From Chromobacterium alkanivorans (GTDB lineage Bacteria; Pseudomonadota; Gammaproteobacteria; Burkholderiales; Chromobacteriaceae), in NCBI RefSeq assembly GCF_016937655.1, contig NZ_JAFHKL010000011.1:91987-155986 (forward strand): a DNA stretch of 64,000 bases, given 5' to 3'. Positions 8,147 through 17,456 of this stretch are shown piece after piece. Under the pieces are notes generated by a model. It was given only the letters and a program-made list of their open reading frames with translations. It was not told the origin of the DNA and made no database searches. A program made the translations under genes and the position numbers. The stretch's first letter is position 1. Each line of letters begins with the position of its first letter.

Positions 8147-8198
8147 GTGTTGCAATGTTGTTGCATCAAGATAATTCGGACAGGGTTAGTGTTGCAAT
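8147..8198. promoter_or_regulatory. Three phased TGTTGCAA/T motifs upstream of the porin
   Basis: GTGTTGCAAT occurs exactly at 8147-8156 and 8189-8198, 42 bp apart (four helical turns), with a related TGTTGCAT at 8159-8166, 11 bp after the first. All are in the same orientation, 135-185 bp upstream of the porin start. Spacing in multiples of about 10.5 bp suits several regulator dimers on one DNA face. Confidence 0.4.
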
Positions 8199-8509
8199 TA
8201 CGCCAAGAATTGATTCGGGTAGACCTCGTCCAGCAGGGTGCGGCAGTCGACGATGCGCAGGTCGTTGTCCTTGGCGAAATCCATCAGAAAGCAAAACACC
8301 TGCGGGCTGATTTTTTCCAGTTTCTTGTCCACGGCCACGCAGCGGACGCCGTCCAGCATCATCGGGCGGACGTGGGCGTGGTAGTGCAGCTTTTGATCGT
8401 CGAAGGAGGCTAGGATGCCGGCCAGGCGTTCGGCCCAGTCGCTGGGGCGAAAGGTGCGCCCCTCGGAAGTGATGCCCTGGATGACTATTTCGTATGGATT
8501 GCAGATCAT
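8198..8509 (-). CDS. DUF3579 family protein
   Basis: 103 residues beginning MICNPYEIVIQGITSEGRTFRPSDWAERL-like sequence, the hallmark of DUF3579, a small cytosolic family common in beta- and gammaproteobacteria and without known function. RPMMLDGVRCVAVDKKLE and a C-terminal DFAKDNDLRIVDCRTLLDE follow. Length is normal for the family. It lies between dinG and the porin on the same strand, with 126 bp to dinG and 185 bp to the porin, so it may have its own transcript. No function is proposed. Confidence 0.85.
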   Translation of the reverse strand: MICNPYEIVIQGITSEGRTFRPSDWAERLAGILASFDDQKLHYHAHVRPMMLDGVRCVAVDKKLEKISPQVFCFLMDFAKDNDLRIVDCRTLLDEVYPNQFLA

Positions 8510-8635
8510 GGCGGTGGACCGGAGTGTTTGCTTTTGGTTTAGCCTGTTTTTTATCGTCTGCTAAGCGATTTGCGCTTGGCGTTTTATGTTCAGGCGTTTT
8601 GTTTGTTGCTGAATATTTAGCATTTTACCCGAAAA

Positions 8636-10762
8636 TCAGATGCGCTTGAATGGCGGCAGCGAGGCGAGCAGCCGTTTGCCGTAGCTTTGCTTTTGCAGCC
8701 GATTGTCCAGGATGGTGACGCGGCCGTAATCGCGCTCGGTGCGGATCAGGCGGCCGACGGCCTGCACCAGCTTGATCGAGGCTTCCGGCACCGTCAGTTC
8801 GATGAAGGGGTTGCCGCCGCGTTTCTCTATCCAGCGCGACAGGGTTTTGCCCACCGGGTCGTCCGGCATCGCGAACGGCAGCTTGGCAATAATCACGTGC
8901 ACGCAGCTTTCGCCGGGAAGGTCCAGGCCTTCGGAGAAGGAGTCCAGGCCGAAGATCACGCTGGGCTCGCCCTGTTTCAGCCGTTGATGGTGCTGTTCTA
9001 TCAGCAGGCTCTTGGGGATTTCGCCCTGGATCAGCAGCCGCTCGCGCAGCGCGGACGGCAGGCCGGCGGCGACGTCCTGCATCTGCTTGCGGGAGGAGAA
9101 CAGCACCAGGGTGCCGACCGCTTCCTTCAGATCGATCAGCTTGGGCAGCCATTCGACGATTTCGCGGGTATGGCCGCCGGCGTCCTTGGGGCTGGCCAGC
9201 ATAGGCGGCAGATAAAGCTCGCCCTGTTCGTCGAAGTTGAACGGGGAGTCCAGCGCCACGCAGCTGACCTCCGGCATCCATTTGAGGCCGGTTTGCGACA
9301 GCAGCAGGTCGAATTCGCCCAAGGAACGCAGCGTGGCCGAGGTCAGGATGGCGCCGGCGGCGCGACGCCACAGCGTGGCAGCCAGGCTGGCGGCGGCGCT
9401 GACCGGCGAGGCGGAAAACAGGTAATCGCCCTTTCCCTCGGCGCGGCGGGTAATCCATTTGGCGATGGGCGGGCTGCTGGGCTCGGTTTCCTTTTCAAAC
9501 AACTCCCACACCGCCAGCAGCTGTTCGGCGCGCGCGGTGAGGAAGCCCAGGTCGGAGGAGGTCTTGTCGACTTGGGCCGCTTCGCCGCCCTTGTCCTTGC
9601 GCGCCTCGCCCAGCGCGTCGGTCAGCAGGCTCAGTTGCTTGAACAGCGAGCGCGCCGAGGTGGCCATATTGGCGGTGGGGCCCTGGAAGCGCTCCGGCAG
9701 CACGCCGTCTTCTATCAGCCAGGTGGGCTCCAGATTGTCGCTGGAGGCGGCCAGCGTGTCTTCGCCCTCCAGCAGCCACAGCCATTCGGTCAGCGTTTCG
9801 GAACAGGCGCTGGCGGCTTCTATCGCCTGGCTGACGATTTCCACCTTGTCGGTCAGCGCCTCCACGCGGATGGCGGCGGCGGCCACTTTGTCCAGCCAGG
9901 ACATGGCCTGAGCCAGCGAATGTTCGGCGGAAAACTGGTTAACCGCCTTTTTGGCCAGGTGGTGCGCCTCGTCGATACAGTAGTAACTTTCTTCCGGCGC
10001 CGGCAGGATTACGCCGCCGCCCATGGACACGTCGGCCAGCATCAGATCGTGGTTGGCCACCACCACGTCCACGTTTTCCAGCACGTCGCGCGCCAGGTAG
10101 AACGGACATTCCGGCCGGTTGGGACAGGCGGCCTTCAGGCAGCCGTGGCGGTCGTTGGTGACGCGCGACCACAGGCCGTCGTCGATCACGCTGTCCCAGG
10201 CGTCGCGGTCGCCGTTCCAGCGGCGGTAGTAGAAGGCGTCGGCCAGCTGGCGCAGGGTTTCGATCTCGCCGGCTTCCGGCTTGCGGTCCCACAGCGCCAG
10301 CGTCGGGTCCAGGTCCAGCAGCTGGCCTTGGGCGTTTTCGGCGGTCAGCGCGTAGATGCGCTGCGGGCACAGATAGCGGCCGCGGCCCTTGGCCAAGGCG
10401 AAGGTCAGCGGCAGGCCGCTGTTCTCGACGACGAAGGGCAGGTCGCGGTTGACCAGCTGTTCCTGCAGGGCGATGGTGGCGCTGGTGACCACCAGCTTCT
10501 TGGCGCGGGACTTGGCCATCACGCCGCCGGCAAGCAGATAGGCCAGGCTTTTGCCGACCCCGGTGGGGCCTTCGATCACGGCGATGCTTTCGCCGGCGCG
10601 TTCCGGCCAGTCGTCGCCTTCCTTGTCCTTGCTGCGCGACAGGGCGTTGGCGATTTCCGCCAGCATGCGGCGTTGCGCGGCGCGCGGGCGAAAGCCCGGC
10701 AGGTTGTCGGCTATGGTCCGGTAATGGTCGCGAATCGCGTCTTTTTCAGCAGGGGTCAGCAT
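8636..10762 (-). CDS. dinG: ATP-dependent DNA helicase, XPD-like
   Basis: 708 residues, the length of E. coli DinG (716). A superfamily 2 iron-sulfur helicase that unwinds R-loops and forked DNA during replication-transcription conflict and repair. Walker A is GPTGVGKS near residue 64; the [4Fe-4S] cysteines are visible in GCLKAACPNRPECPFY and nearby residues (about 208-224); the Walker B/DEAH motif is DEAHHLAKK near 268. Motif V/VI segments are GLDSFSEGLDLPGES and QAVGRLIRTERDYGRV. No strong Shine-Dalgarno precedes ATG 10762. No LexA-type CTGT-N8-ACAG box was seen upstream. Confidence 0.95.
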   Translation of the reverse strand: MLTPAEKDAIRDHYRTIADNLPGFRPRAAQRRMLAEIANALSRSKDKEGDDWPERAGESIAVIEGPTGVGKSLAYLLAGGVMAKSRAKKLVVTSATIALQEQLVNRDLPFVVENSGLPLTFALAKGRGRYLCPQRIYALTAENAQGQLLDLDPTLALWDRKPEAGEIETLRQLADAFYYRRWNGDRDAWDSVIDDGLWSRVTNDRHGCLKAACPNRPECPFYLARDVLENVDVVVANHDLMLADVSMGGGVILPAPEESYYCIDEAHHLAKKAVNQFSAEHSLAQAMSWLDKVAAAAIRVEALTDKVEIVSQAIEAASACSETLTEWLWLLEGEDTLAASSDNLEPTWLIEDGVLPERFQGPTANMATSARSLFKQLSLLTDALGEARKDKGGEAAQVDKTSSDLGFLTARAEQLLAVWELFEKETEPSSPPIAKWITRRAEGKGDYLFSASPVSAAASLAATLWRRAAGAILTSATLRSLGEFDLLLSQTGLKWMPEVSCVALDSPFNFDEQGELYLPPMLASPKDAGGHTREIVEWLPKLIDLKEAVGTLVLFSSRKQMQDVAAGLPSALRERLLIQGEIPKSLLIEQHHQRLKQGEPSVIFGLDSFSEGLDLPGESCVHVIIAKLPFAMPDDPVGKTLSRWIEKRGGNPFIELTVPEASIKLVQAVGRLIRTERDYGRVTILDNRLQKQSYGKRLLASLPPFKRI

Positions 10763-10977
10763 GGCGGCGATTGTACCGCAAGGGGGCGGCCTTGTCTGGC
10801 CGCGCCGAGCCGGGCGCCGAATATGGGGAAATGCTGATGTGCGACTGCAAAATGACGCCGACGCGCCGATGTGGATAGGATAGGCAAATATAAAAACAAG
10901 CGAAATTGCGCGAGCGACTCAGGCAGACAAATCCATCAATAACAGCGCAAAGCAACATCAACAGGAGAAACCCTATC

Positions 10978-12936
10978 ATGACACCCGTTAGCCGAGTGCT
11001 GGTGGTTAGCGACGACGCCAAATGGCAGGCCGATGTGCTGGCCGGACTGGGCGCCGCCGCGGTCCGGCTGGAAAACCCCTATGGCCTGACTTTCGTCGGC
11101 GTCGCGCGCAGCCAGGACGCGCTGGATCAGATCGCCCGAGACGGCGACGTCCAGGTGGTGCTGGTGGACAAGCAGTTGCAGGAGAAGGGCGTCAGCCAGG
11201 CGGCGGCGCAGCTGGCCAACCGCATCAGCGCCTTCCGCCCGGAAATTTCGTTGTACGTGCTGTTGTTCGACGACGACGAACGCGCCTTGGTGGAAGACCT
11301 GGCCAGCCACGCGGTGGACGGTTATTTCTATCGCGACGAACTGGATTTTCACGGCTGGTTCCGCATCCTGTCGGCGGAGCTGGCGGAGAAGTCCGCGACG
11401 CCGTTCTACGACAAGCTCAAGCAATACGTGCGCATGGCCAAGGACTCCTGGCACACGCCAGGCCATTCCGGCGGGGATTCCCTGAAAGGCAGCCCCTGGG
11501 TCGGCGACTTCCACGACTTCGTCGGCGAAAGCATGCTGCGCGCCGATCTGTCGGTGTCGGTGCCGATGCTGGATTCGCTGCTGCACCCGACCGGGGTGAT
11601 AGAGGAGTCGCAGATGCTGGCGGCCAAGGCCTTCGGCGCCAAGCGCACCTATTTCGCCACCAACGGCACCTCCACCTCCAACAAGGTGATCTTCCAGACC
11701 TTGCTGGCGCCCGGCGACAAGCTGCTGCTGGACCGCAATTGTCACAAATCGGTGCACCACGGGGTGATTCTGTCCGGCGCGCTGCCGGTGTACCTGGACT
11801 CCTCGATCAACAAGCAGTTCGGCATTTTCGGTCCGGTGCCCAAGGAAACCATCTTCGCCGCCATCGCAGCCAATCCGGACGCGCGGGTGCTGATCCTGAC
11901 CTCCTGCACCTACGACGGCCTGCGCTACGATCTGAAGCCCATCATCGAGGCCGCGCACGAGCAGGGCATCAAGGTCATCGTCGACGAGGCCTGGTACGGC
12001 TTCGCCCGTTTCCACCCGGCGTTCCGGCCGACGGCGCTGGAGTCCGGCGCCGACTACGTGACCCAGAGCACGCACAAGGTGCTGTCGGCGTTCTCCCAGG
12101 CCAGCATGATCCACGTCAACGACCCCGGCTTCGACGCGCATCTGTTCCGCGAGAACTTCAATATGCACGCGTCGACCAGCCCGCAGTACAACCTGATCGC
12201 CAGCCTGGACGTGGCGCGCAAGCAGGCGGTGATGGAGGGCTACCGGCTGTTGGACCGCACGCTGAAGCTGGCGCAGGAGTTGCGCGACAAGATCAACTCC
12301 ACCGGCGCCTTCCGGGTGCTGGAGTTGTCTGACCTGCTGCCGGAGGAGGTGCGCGAGGACGGCATCCAGTTGGACCCGACCAAGCTGACCGTGGACATCA
12401 CTCAGTCCGGCTTTACCGCCGACGAGCTGCAGCAGGCGCTGTTCGAGCGCTACAACGTCCAGGTGGAGAAGTCCACCTTCAGCACCATCACCCTGCTGCT
12501 GACCTTGGGAACCACTCGCAGCAAGGTGTCGCGGCTGTATGACGCGATGCTGCGGCTGGCCAAGGAAAAGCGCCCGCCGCGGCCGCTGGGGAGGATGCCG
12601 GAAATCCCGCGTTTCTCCCGCTTGGCCAGTCTGCCGCGCGACGCGTTTTACGAGGCCGGCGAGCGCCTGCCGCTGCTGGACGACGACGGCCGGCCCAACG
12701 CGGCGCTGGTTGGACGCGTCTGCTGCGACCAGATCGTGCCGTATCCGCCCGGCATTCCGGTGCTGGTGCCCGGCCAGGTGATAGACGACACCATCCTCGC
12801 TTATTTGGCGCGACTGCAAAAAACCCAGAAATCCATAGAAATGCACGGTTTGGCCGAGGACGGCGGCGAGTTTTTGCTGCGGGTGCTCAAAGAGGGGGAG
12901 CTGGCGCAACTGCCGGGACGCGCCTTGTTCAAATGA
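10978..12936 (+). CDS. Orn/Lys/Arg decarboxylase family PLP enzyme
   Basis: 652 residues of the fold-type I basic amino acid decarboxylase family (CadA/SpeC/AdiA relatives). An N-terminal response-regulator-like wing domain (VLVVSDDAKWQADVL, about 1-130) is followed by TPGHSGGD near 160, the core GTSTSNKVIFQTLLAPGD, DEAWYGFARFHP, and the PLP-lysine site STHKVLSAFSQ near residue 365. The C-terminal domain has QVEKSTFSTITLLLTLGTT. The start at 10978 follows AGGAG; an upstream in-frame start at 10906 lacks this. The gene precedes argF and argG on the same strand, suggesting arginine or ornithine as substrate, but sequence alone does not decide between Arg, Orn and Lys. Confidence 0.9.
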   Translation: MTPVSRVLVVSDDAKWQADVLAGLGAAAVRLENPYGLTFVGVARSQDALDQIARDGDVQVVLVDKQLQEKGVSQAAAQLANRISAFRPEISLYVLLFDDDERALVEDLASHAVDGYFYRDELDFHGWFRILSAELAEKSATPFYDKLKQYVRMAKDSWHTPGHSGGDSLKGSPWVGDFHDFVGESMLRADLSVSVPMLDSLLHPTGVIEESQMLAAKAFGAKRTYFATNGTSTSNKVIFQTLLAPGDKLLLDRNCHKSVHHGVILSGALPVYLDSSINKQFGIFGPVPKETIFAAIAANPDARVLILTSCTYDGLRYDLKPIIEAAHEQGIKVIVDEAWYGFARFHPAFRPTALESGADYVTQSTHKVLSAFSQASMIHVNDPGFDAHLFRENFNMHASTSPQYNLIASLDVARKQAVMEGYRLLDRTLKLAQELRDKINSTGAFRVLELSDLLPEEVREDGIQLDPTKLTVDITQSGFTADELQQALFERYNVQVEKSTFSTITLLLTLGTTRSKVSRLYDAMLRLAKEKRPPRPLGRMPEIPRFSRLASLPRDAFYEAGERLPLLDDDGRPNAALVGRVCCDQIVPYPPGIPVLVPGQVIDDTILAYLARLQKTQKSIEMHGLAEDGGEFLLRVLKEGELAQLPGRALFK

Positions 12937-13065
12937 ATGCTTGTCAGACAGGCTGATTTCCGATAAATATAACTCTTGTCGCAATTATGTAAATTATACG
13001 CCCTGCGTAGACATGCTTGCGACGCCTGTGAATGACTTGAGACCAGCGTGTAGTAATGTGCCATC

Positions 13066-13115
13066 GCGCATGAAGGACACTGAAACGGTGTCGAACGCGC
13101 GGTGGCCTTTTTTTT
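13066..13115 (+). terminator. Possible terminator or attenuator before argF
   Basis: GACAC-TGAAACG-GTGTC flanked by GCGC on each side forms an imperfect hairpin, followed after 7 nt (GGTGGCC) by eight T residues at 13108-13115. It sits in the 192-bp gap between the decarboxylase and argF, 14 bp before the argF start. It could end the decarboxylase transcript or attenuate argF. The stem is interrupted, so this is tentative. Confidence 0.35.
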
Positions 13116-13128
13116 GAAATGGAGCACC

Positions 13129-14052
13129 ATGACGTCCCCTAGGCATTACCTGCAATTCAGCGACCTGACCCACGAGGAATACCGCCACATCTTCGAGCGC
13201 AGCAAGGTCCTGAAACGACGACGTAGCGACGGCCAGCTGTACCAGCCGCTCGTCGGCAAGGTGATGTCCATGGTGTTCGAAAAGAATTCCACCCGCACCC
13301 GCGTTTCTTTCGAGGCGGGCATGGCGCAACTGGGCGGCCACGCGATGTTCCTGGACTCGCAAAGCTCGCAAATGGGCCGCGGCGAGCCCATCGAGGACAC
13401 CGCCCGCGTGCTGTCCCGGATGAGCGACATCATCATGATCCGCACCTACGAGCAGGCGCTGGTGCAGCGGCTGGCCGCGCACTCCAGGGTGCCGGTGATC
13501 AACGGCCTGACCAACGAGTACCACCCGTGCCAGATTCTGGCGGACATCTTCACCTATATCGAGCAACGCGGCTCGATCAAGGGCAAGACCGTGGCCTGGA
13601 TAGGCGACGGCAACAATGTCTGCCGCACCTGGCTGCAGGCGGCTCGCATCCTGGGCTTCAAGCTCAAGGTGGCGACGCCGGTGGGCTTCGAGCTGAAGGC
13701 CTTGGACGGCCAGCATTACGGCCCCGAGCACTTCGAACCCAGCCACAGCGCCAGCCACGCGGCGGCCGGCGCGGACCTGGTGACCACCGACGTGTTCACC
13801 AGCATGGGCTTCGAGGCGGAGAAGGAAGCGCGGCTGGAAGCCTTCCGCGACTACCAGGTGACGCCGGAGCTGATGAAGCTGGCCAAGCCGGACGCCTTGT
13901 TCATGCACTGTTTGCCGGCGCACCGAGGCGAGGAAGTGGCCGCCGCGGTGATAGACGGGCCGCAGAGCGTGGTCTGGGACGAGGCGGAGAACCGCATGCA
14001 CGTGCAGAAGGCGCTGATCGAGTTCCTGCTGCTGGGCCAGCGTTACGACTGA
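13129..14052 (+). CDS. argF: Ornithine carbamoyltransferase
   Basis: 307 residues. Transfers the carbamoyl group to ornithine to make citrulline in arginine biosynthesis; cytosolic trimer. The carbamoyl-phosphate motif STRTR is in EKNSTRTRVSFE near residue 48, HPCQ near 127, and the ornithine-binding MHCLPAHRGEE near 260. ATG 13129 follows GGAG by 7 nt; the GTG at 13102 only adds FFLKW-type residues. The anabolic role is supported by argG immediately downstream, since the citrulline made here is the substrate of ArgG. Confidence 0.95.
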   Translation: MTSPRHYLQFSDLTHEEYRHIFERSKVLKRRRSDGQLYQPLVGKVMSMVFEKNSTRTRVSFEAGMAQLGGHAMFLDSQSSQMGRGEPIEDTARVLSRMSDIIMIRTYEQALVQRLAAHSRVPVINGLTNEYHPCQILADIFTYIEQRGSIKGKTVAWIGDGNNVCRTWLQAARILGFKLKVATPVGFELKALDGQHYGPEHFEPSHSASHAAAGADLVTTDVFTSMGFEAEKEARLEAFRDYQVTPELMKLAKPDALFMHCLPAHRGEEVAAAVIDGPQSVVWDEAENRMHVQKALIEFLLLGQRYD

Positions 14053-14151
14053 ACACACGATGCGGGCGAGCGCCCGCCGTTCAAGCGATCCGGCAAGGCC
14101 GCGCCAGGCGCGGGCCGGATCCGGCAATCAATGGATTTGAAAGAATACAAA

Positions 14152-15378
<1,227 letters not shown>

Positions 15379-15396
15379 AGCCCCGCGCTTGGCCCG

Positions 15397-15423
15397 AAAA
15401 GCCCCCGCTGGGGGCTTTTTTTA
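15397..15423 (+). terminator. Rho-independent terminator after argG
   Basis: AAAAGCCCCC-GCT-GGGGGCTTTTTTT: a GC-rich stem and a run of seven T. The A-run on the left would also let it work on the minus strand. Its T-run touches the start codon of the next gene. Confidence 0.92.
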
Positions 15424-16323
15424 ATGACGCAAAATATGGAAACCAATAGTAATCGATCCAACGCCTGGATCCCCTGGGCCTTCGTGCTGCTGTGGAGCAC
15501 CGGCTTCATCGGCGCCAAGCTGGGCCTGCCTTTCATCGGCCCGTTCACCTTTTTGGCGATAAGGATGGGCCTGACCCTGCTGTGCTTCGGCGCGCTGATC
15601 GCCTGCTTCCGGCCCGCCTGGCCGGATCTGGCGGCGGCCAGGCACCAATGGGCTTGCGGCGCCATGTTGCACGGCCTTTATCTGGGCGCCAGCTTCGCCG
15701 GCATCAAGCTGGCGGTGCCGGCCGGCATCACCGCGCTGATCGTCGGCCTGCAGCCGATACTGACCGCGGTGCTGAGCTGGCTGATGGGCGAACAGCGGCT
15801 GAGCCGTATGCAGTGGCTGGGCCTGGCGACGGGTTTCGGCGGCGCGCTGCTGGTGGTGCTGGGCGGCAAGGGCTTGCAGTTAGGCGCCAATCCCGGCCTG
15901 TGGCTGACCGCGCTGGCCTTGTGCGCGATCACCGCCGGCACCCTGTACCAGAAACGTTTCGGCCAGGGCGTGCATCCGCTGACCGGCGCCTTTCATCAAT
16001 ACCTGGCGGCCTTCCTGATTACCGGCGCGCTGGCCTTGGGCCTGGAGCGAGGCGATCCCGTCCACTGGAACGGACAGTTGGCCTTGGCCCTGGGTTGGAG
16101 CGTGTTGGCGCTGTCGGTGCTGGCCATCCTGCTGTTGATGCGTATGCTGAAGGACGGCGAGGTCAGCAAGGTGGCCAGCTACTTCTATCTGACGCCGGGC
16201 CTGGCGGCGGTGCAGGCCTGGTGGCTGTTCGACGAGCAGCTGAGCCTGCTGGCGGTGGCGGGCATGTTGTTGGCCGCGCTGGGCGTCGCCCTGGTGCTGC
16301 AGCGGCTGCGCTGGCGTCGATAG
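15424..16323 (+). CDS. DMT-family transporter (EamA), inner membrane
   Basis: 299 residues with ten predicted membrane helices in two EamA repeats. The first starts WIPWAFVLLWSTGFIGAKLG and contains LAVPAGITALIVGLQPILTAVLSWLMGEQ; the second ends YFYLTPGLAAVQAWWLFDEQLS. This matches the YdcZ/RhaT-like drug/metabolite superfamily, generally exporters of amino acids or metabolites. The ATG at 15424 begins at the last base of the argG terminator and has no Shine-Dalgarno. The alternative ATG at 15439 has none either. Substrate unknown. Confidence 0.88.
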   Translation: MTQNMETNSNRSNAWIPWAFVLLWSTGFIGAKLGLPFIGPFTFLAIRMGLTLLCFGALIACFRPAWPDLAAARHQWACGAMLHGLYLGASFAGIKLAVPAGITALIVGLQPILTAVLSWLMGEQRLSRMQWLGLATGFGGALLVVLGGKGLQLGANPGLWLTALALCAITAGTLYQKRFGQGVHPLTGAFHQYLAAFLITGALALGLERGDPVHWNGQLALALGWSVLALSVLAILLLMRMLKDGEVSKVASYFYLTPGLAAVQAWWLFDEQLSLLAVAGMLLAALGVALVLQRLRWRR

Positions 16324-16437
16324 CCGCGCGCGGGCATTGAGCCGGCGGGCGATGGCGAGTATCTTATTACGGCCAGGCGGGGCGCATCGCTAAGACCCCG
16401 CCGGTCCGTGATCTGCTGTGGACGCAAAGGACAACAA

Positions 16438-16641
16438 GTGTCGGAAGAACAATTCACCAATATTTCCATGATCGTCTGCCTGGGCGGCCTGATCATTTTC
16501 ATGGGCTTCATCATCTGGGACCTGGGCAAGAAGGCTCAGGCCGGCAAGATGGGCATGTTCATCCTGTTCCTGGTGCTGGGCTTCGGCGTGTCCGGCTTCC
16601 TGTTCAAGAACGTGTTGGTGGAGTTCCTGATCCAGAAGTGA
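16438..16641 (+). CDS. DUF2788 small membrane protein
   Basis: 67 residues with two membrane helices (roughly residues 9-29 and 38-60) joined by the short loop DLGKKAQAGKMG. This is the DUF2788 family, found widely in beta- and gammaproteobacteria, function unknown. I place the start at GTG 16438, seven bases after AAAGGA and reading MSEEQFTNIS, the family N-terminus. An ATG at 16408 would add ten residues without a binding site. A terminator follows directly, so it is the end of a transcript. Confidence 0.82.
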   Translation: MSEEQFTNISMIVCLGGLIIFMGFIIWDLGKKAQAGKMGMFILFLVLGFGVSGFLFKNVLVEFLIQK

Positions 16642-16661
16642 AGACCCGGGATACCGCGAAC

Positions 16662-16690
16662 AGCCGGCAAGCGCGCTTGCCGGCTTTTTT
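16662..16690 (+). terminator. Rho-independent terminator after DUF2788 gene
   Basis: AGCCGGCAAGC-GC-GCTTGCCGGCT, an 11-bp perfect stem, followed by TTTTT. It separates the plus-strand group from the convergent LysE gene. Confidence 0.92.
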
Positions 16691-16716
16691 ATCGCCTACG
16701 GAAAACGAGCGAGCCG

Positions 16717-17355
16717 CTAGTGGCCGCGGTCCAGTATCAGCTTCAGGCCCAGCGCGATGAACACGCTGCCGGCGACACGGTCCAGCCACTGGCTGGCGCG
16801 ACGGCTCTTGGCCAGCCATTGGCCGACCGTGCCGGAAAAATAGCCGAGGCAGCCGAAGATCAGCGCGCCTTGCAGCGTGAACACCAGACCGAGCACGGCG
16901 ATCTGCAGCCCGGCCGGACCTTGGGCCGGATTGACGAATTGCGGCAGGAAGGCGAGGAAAAACAGCACCACCTTGGGGTTGATCGCATTGGCGATCAGGC
17001 CTTTGCGGAAGGTGGCGGACAAGGGCGCGGCGTCCTGTCCGGCGCCGCCGGCCCGGAAGCTGGCGCCGGGGCTGCGCAGCGCCTGCCAGCCCAGATAGAT
17101 CAGGTAGCCGCCGCCGGCGAACTTGAGCAGGCTGAAGGCCAGCGGCGAAGCGGCGATCAGCGCGCTGACGCCGAGCGCGGCCAGCACCGTGTGGTTCAGG
17201 CAGCCCAAGGCGCAGCCCAGCCCGAAGGCCACGCCCTGGCGGCGGCCGCGGGCAATGCCCTGGCTCAGCACCATCAGATTGTCCGGGCCGGGCGACAGGG
17301 TGATCAGCATCGCGGCGGCGGTAAAGGCGAGCAATTGTTCCGGGGTGACGAGCAT
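16717..17355 (-). CDS. LysE/RhtB family amino-acid exporter
   Basis: 212 residues with six membrane segments. The family signature LITLSPGPDNLMVLSQGIARGRRQG is split around residues 18-42, and NPKVVLFFLAFLPQFV near 120 is the second conserved stretch. RhtB-type proteins export amino acids such as homoserine, threonine or leucine. The gene lies 101 bp downstream of the APC permease on the same strand. It may be a side member of that cluster or independent. ATG 17355 follows AGAGAAG. Confidence 0.9.
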   Translation of the reverse strand: MLVTPEQLLAFTAAAMLITLSPGPDNLMVLSQGIARGRRQGVAFGLGCALGCLNHTVLAALGVSALIAASPLAFSLLKFAGGGYLIYLGWQALRSPGASFRAGGAGQDAAPLSATFRKGLIANAINPKVVLFFLAFLPQFVNPAQGPAGLQIAVLGLVFTLQGALIFGCLGYFSGTVGQWLAKSRRASQWLDRVAGSVFIALGLKLILDRGH

Positions 17356-17456
17356 GGGCTTCTCTGGCGGTGGTTCGTGTCCGGATGATTCCGCATTTGC
17401 CGCCGGGAGACAAGCGCTTTGTCCGACCGCGCCGGCCTCCCGTTTTGACGGCGCGT

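Noticed and set aside
8687..10837. 716-codon open frame on the plus strand opposite dinG
   Set aside because: It is a GC-bias shadow of dinG. The product is Ala/Gly/Arg/His-rich with no recognisable domain, while the minus strand has all DinG motifs.
10936..12984. 682-codon open frame opposite the decarboxylase
   Set aside because: Antisense shadow: low-complexity His/Gln/Arg-rich product with no domain; the plus strand encodes a complete PLP decarboxylase.
12937..13128. ARG box (ArgR operator) before argF
   Set aside because: AT-rich hexamers such as TAAATTATAC are present, but no TGAATWWWWATTCA-like symmetry could be found.
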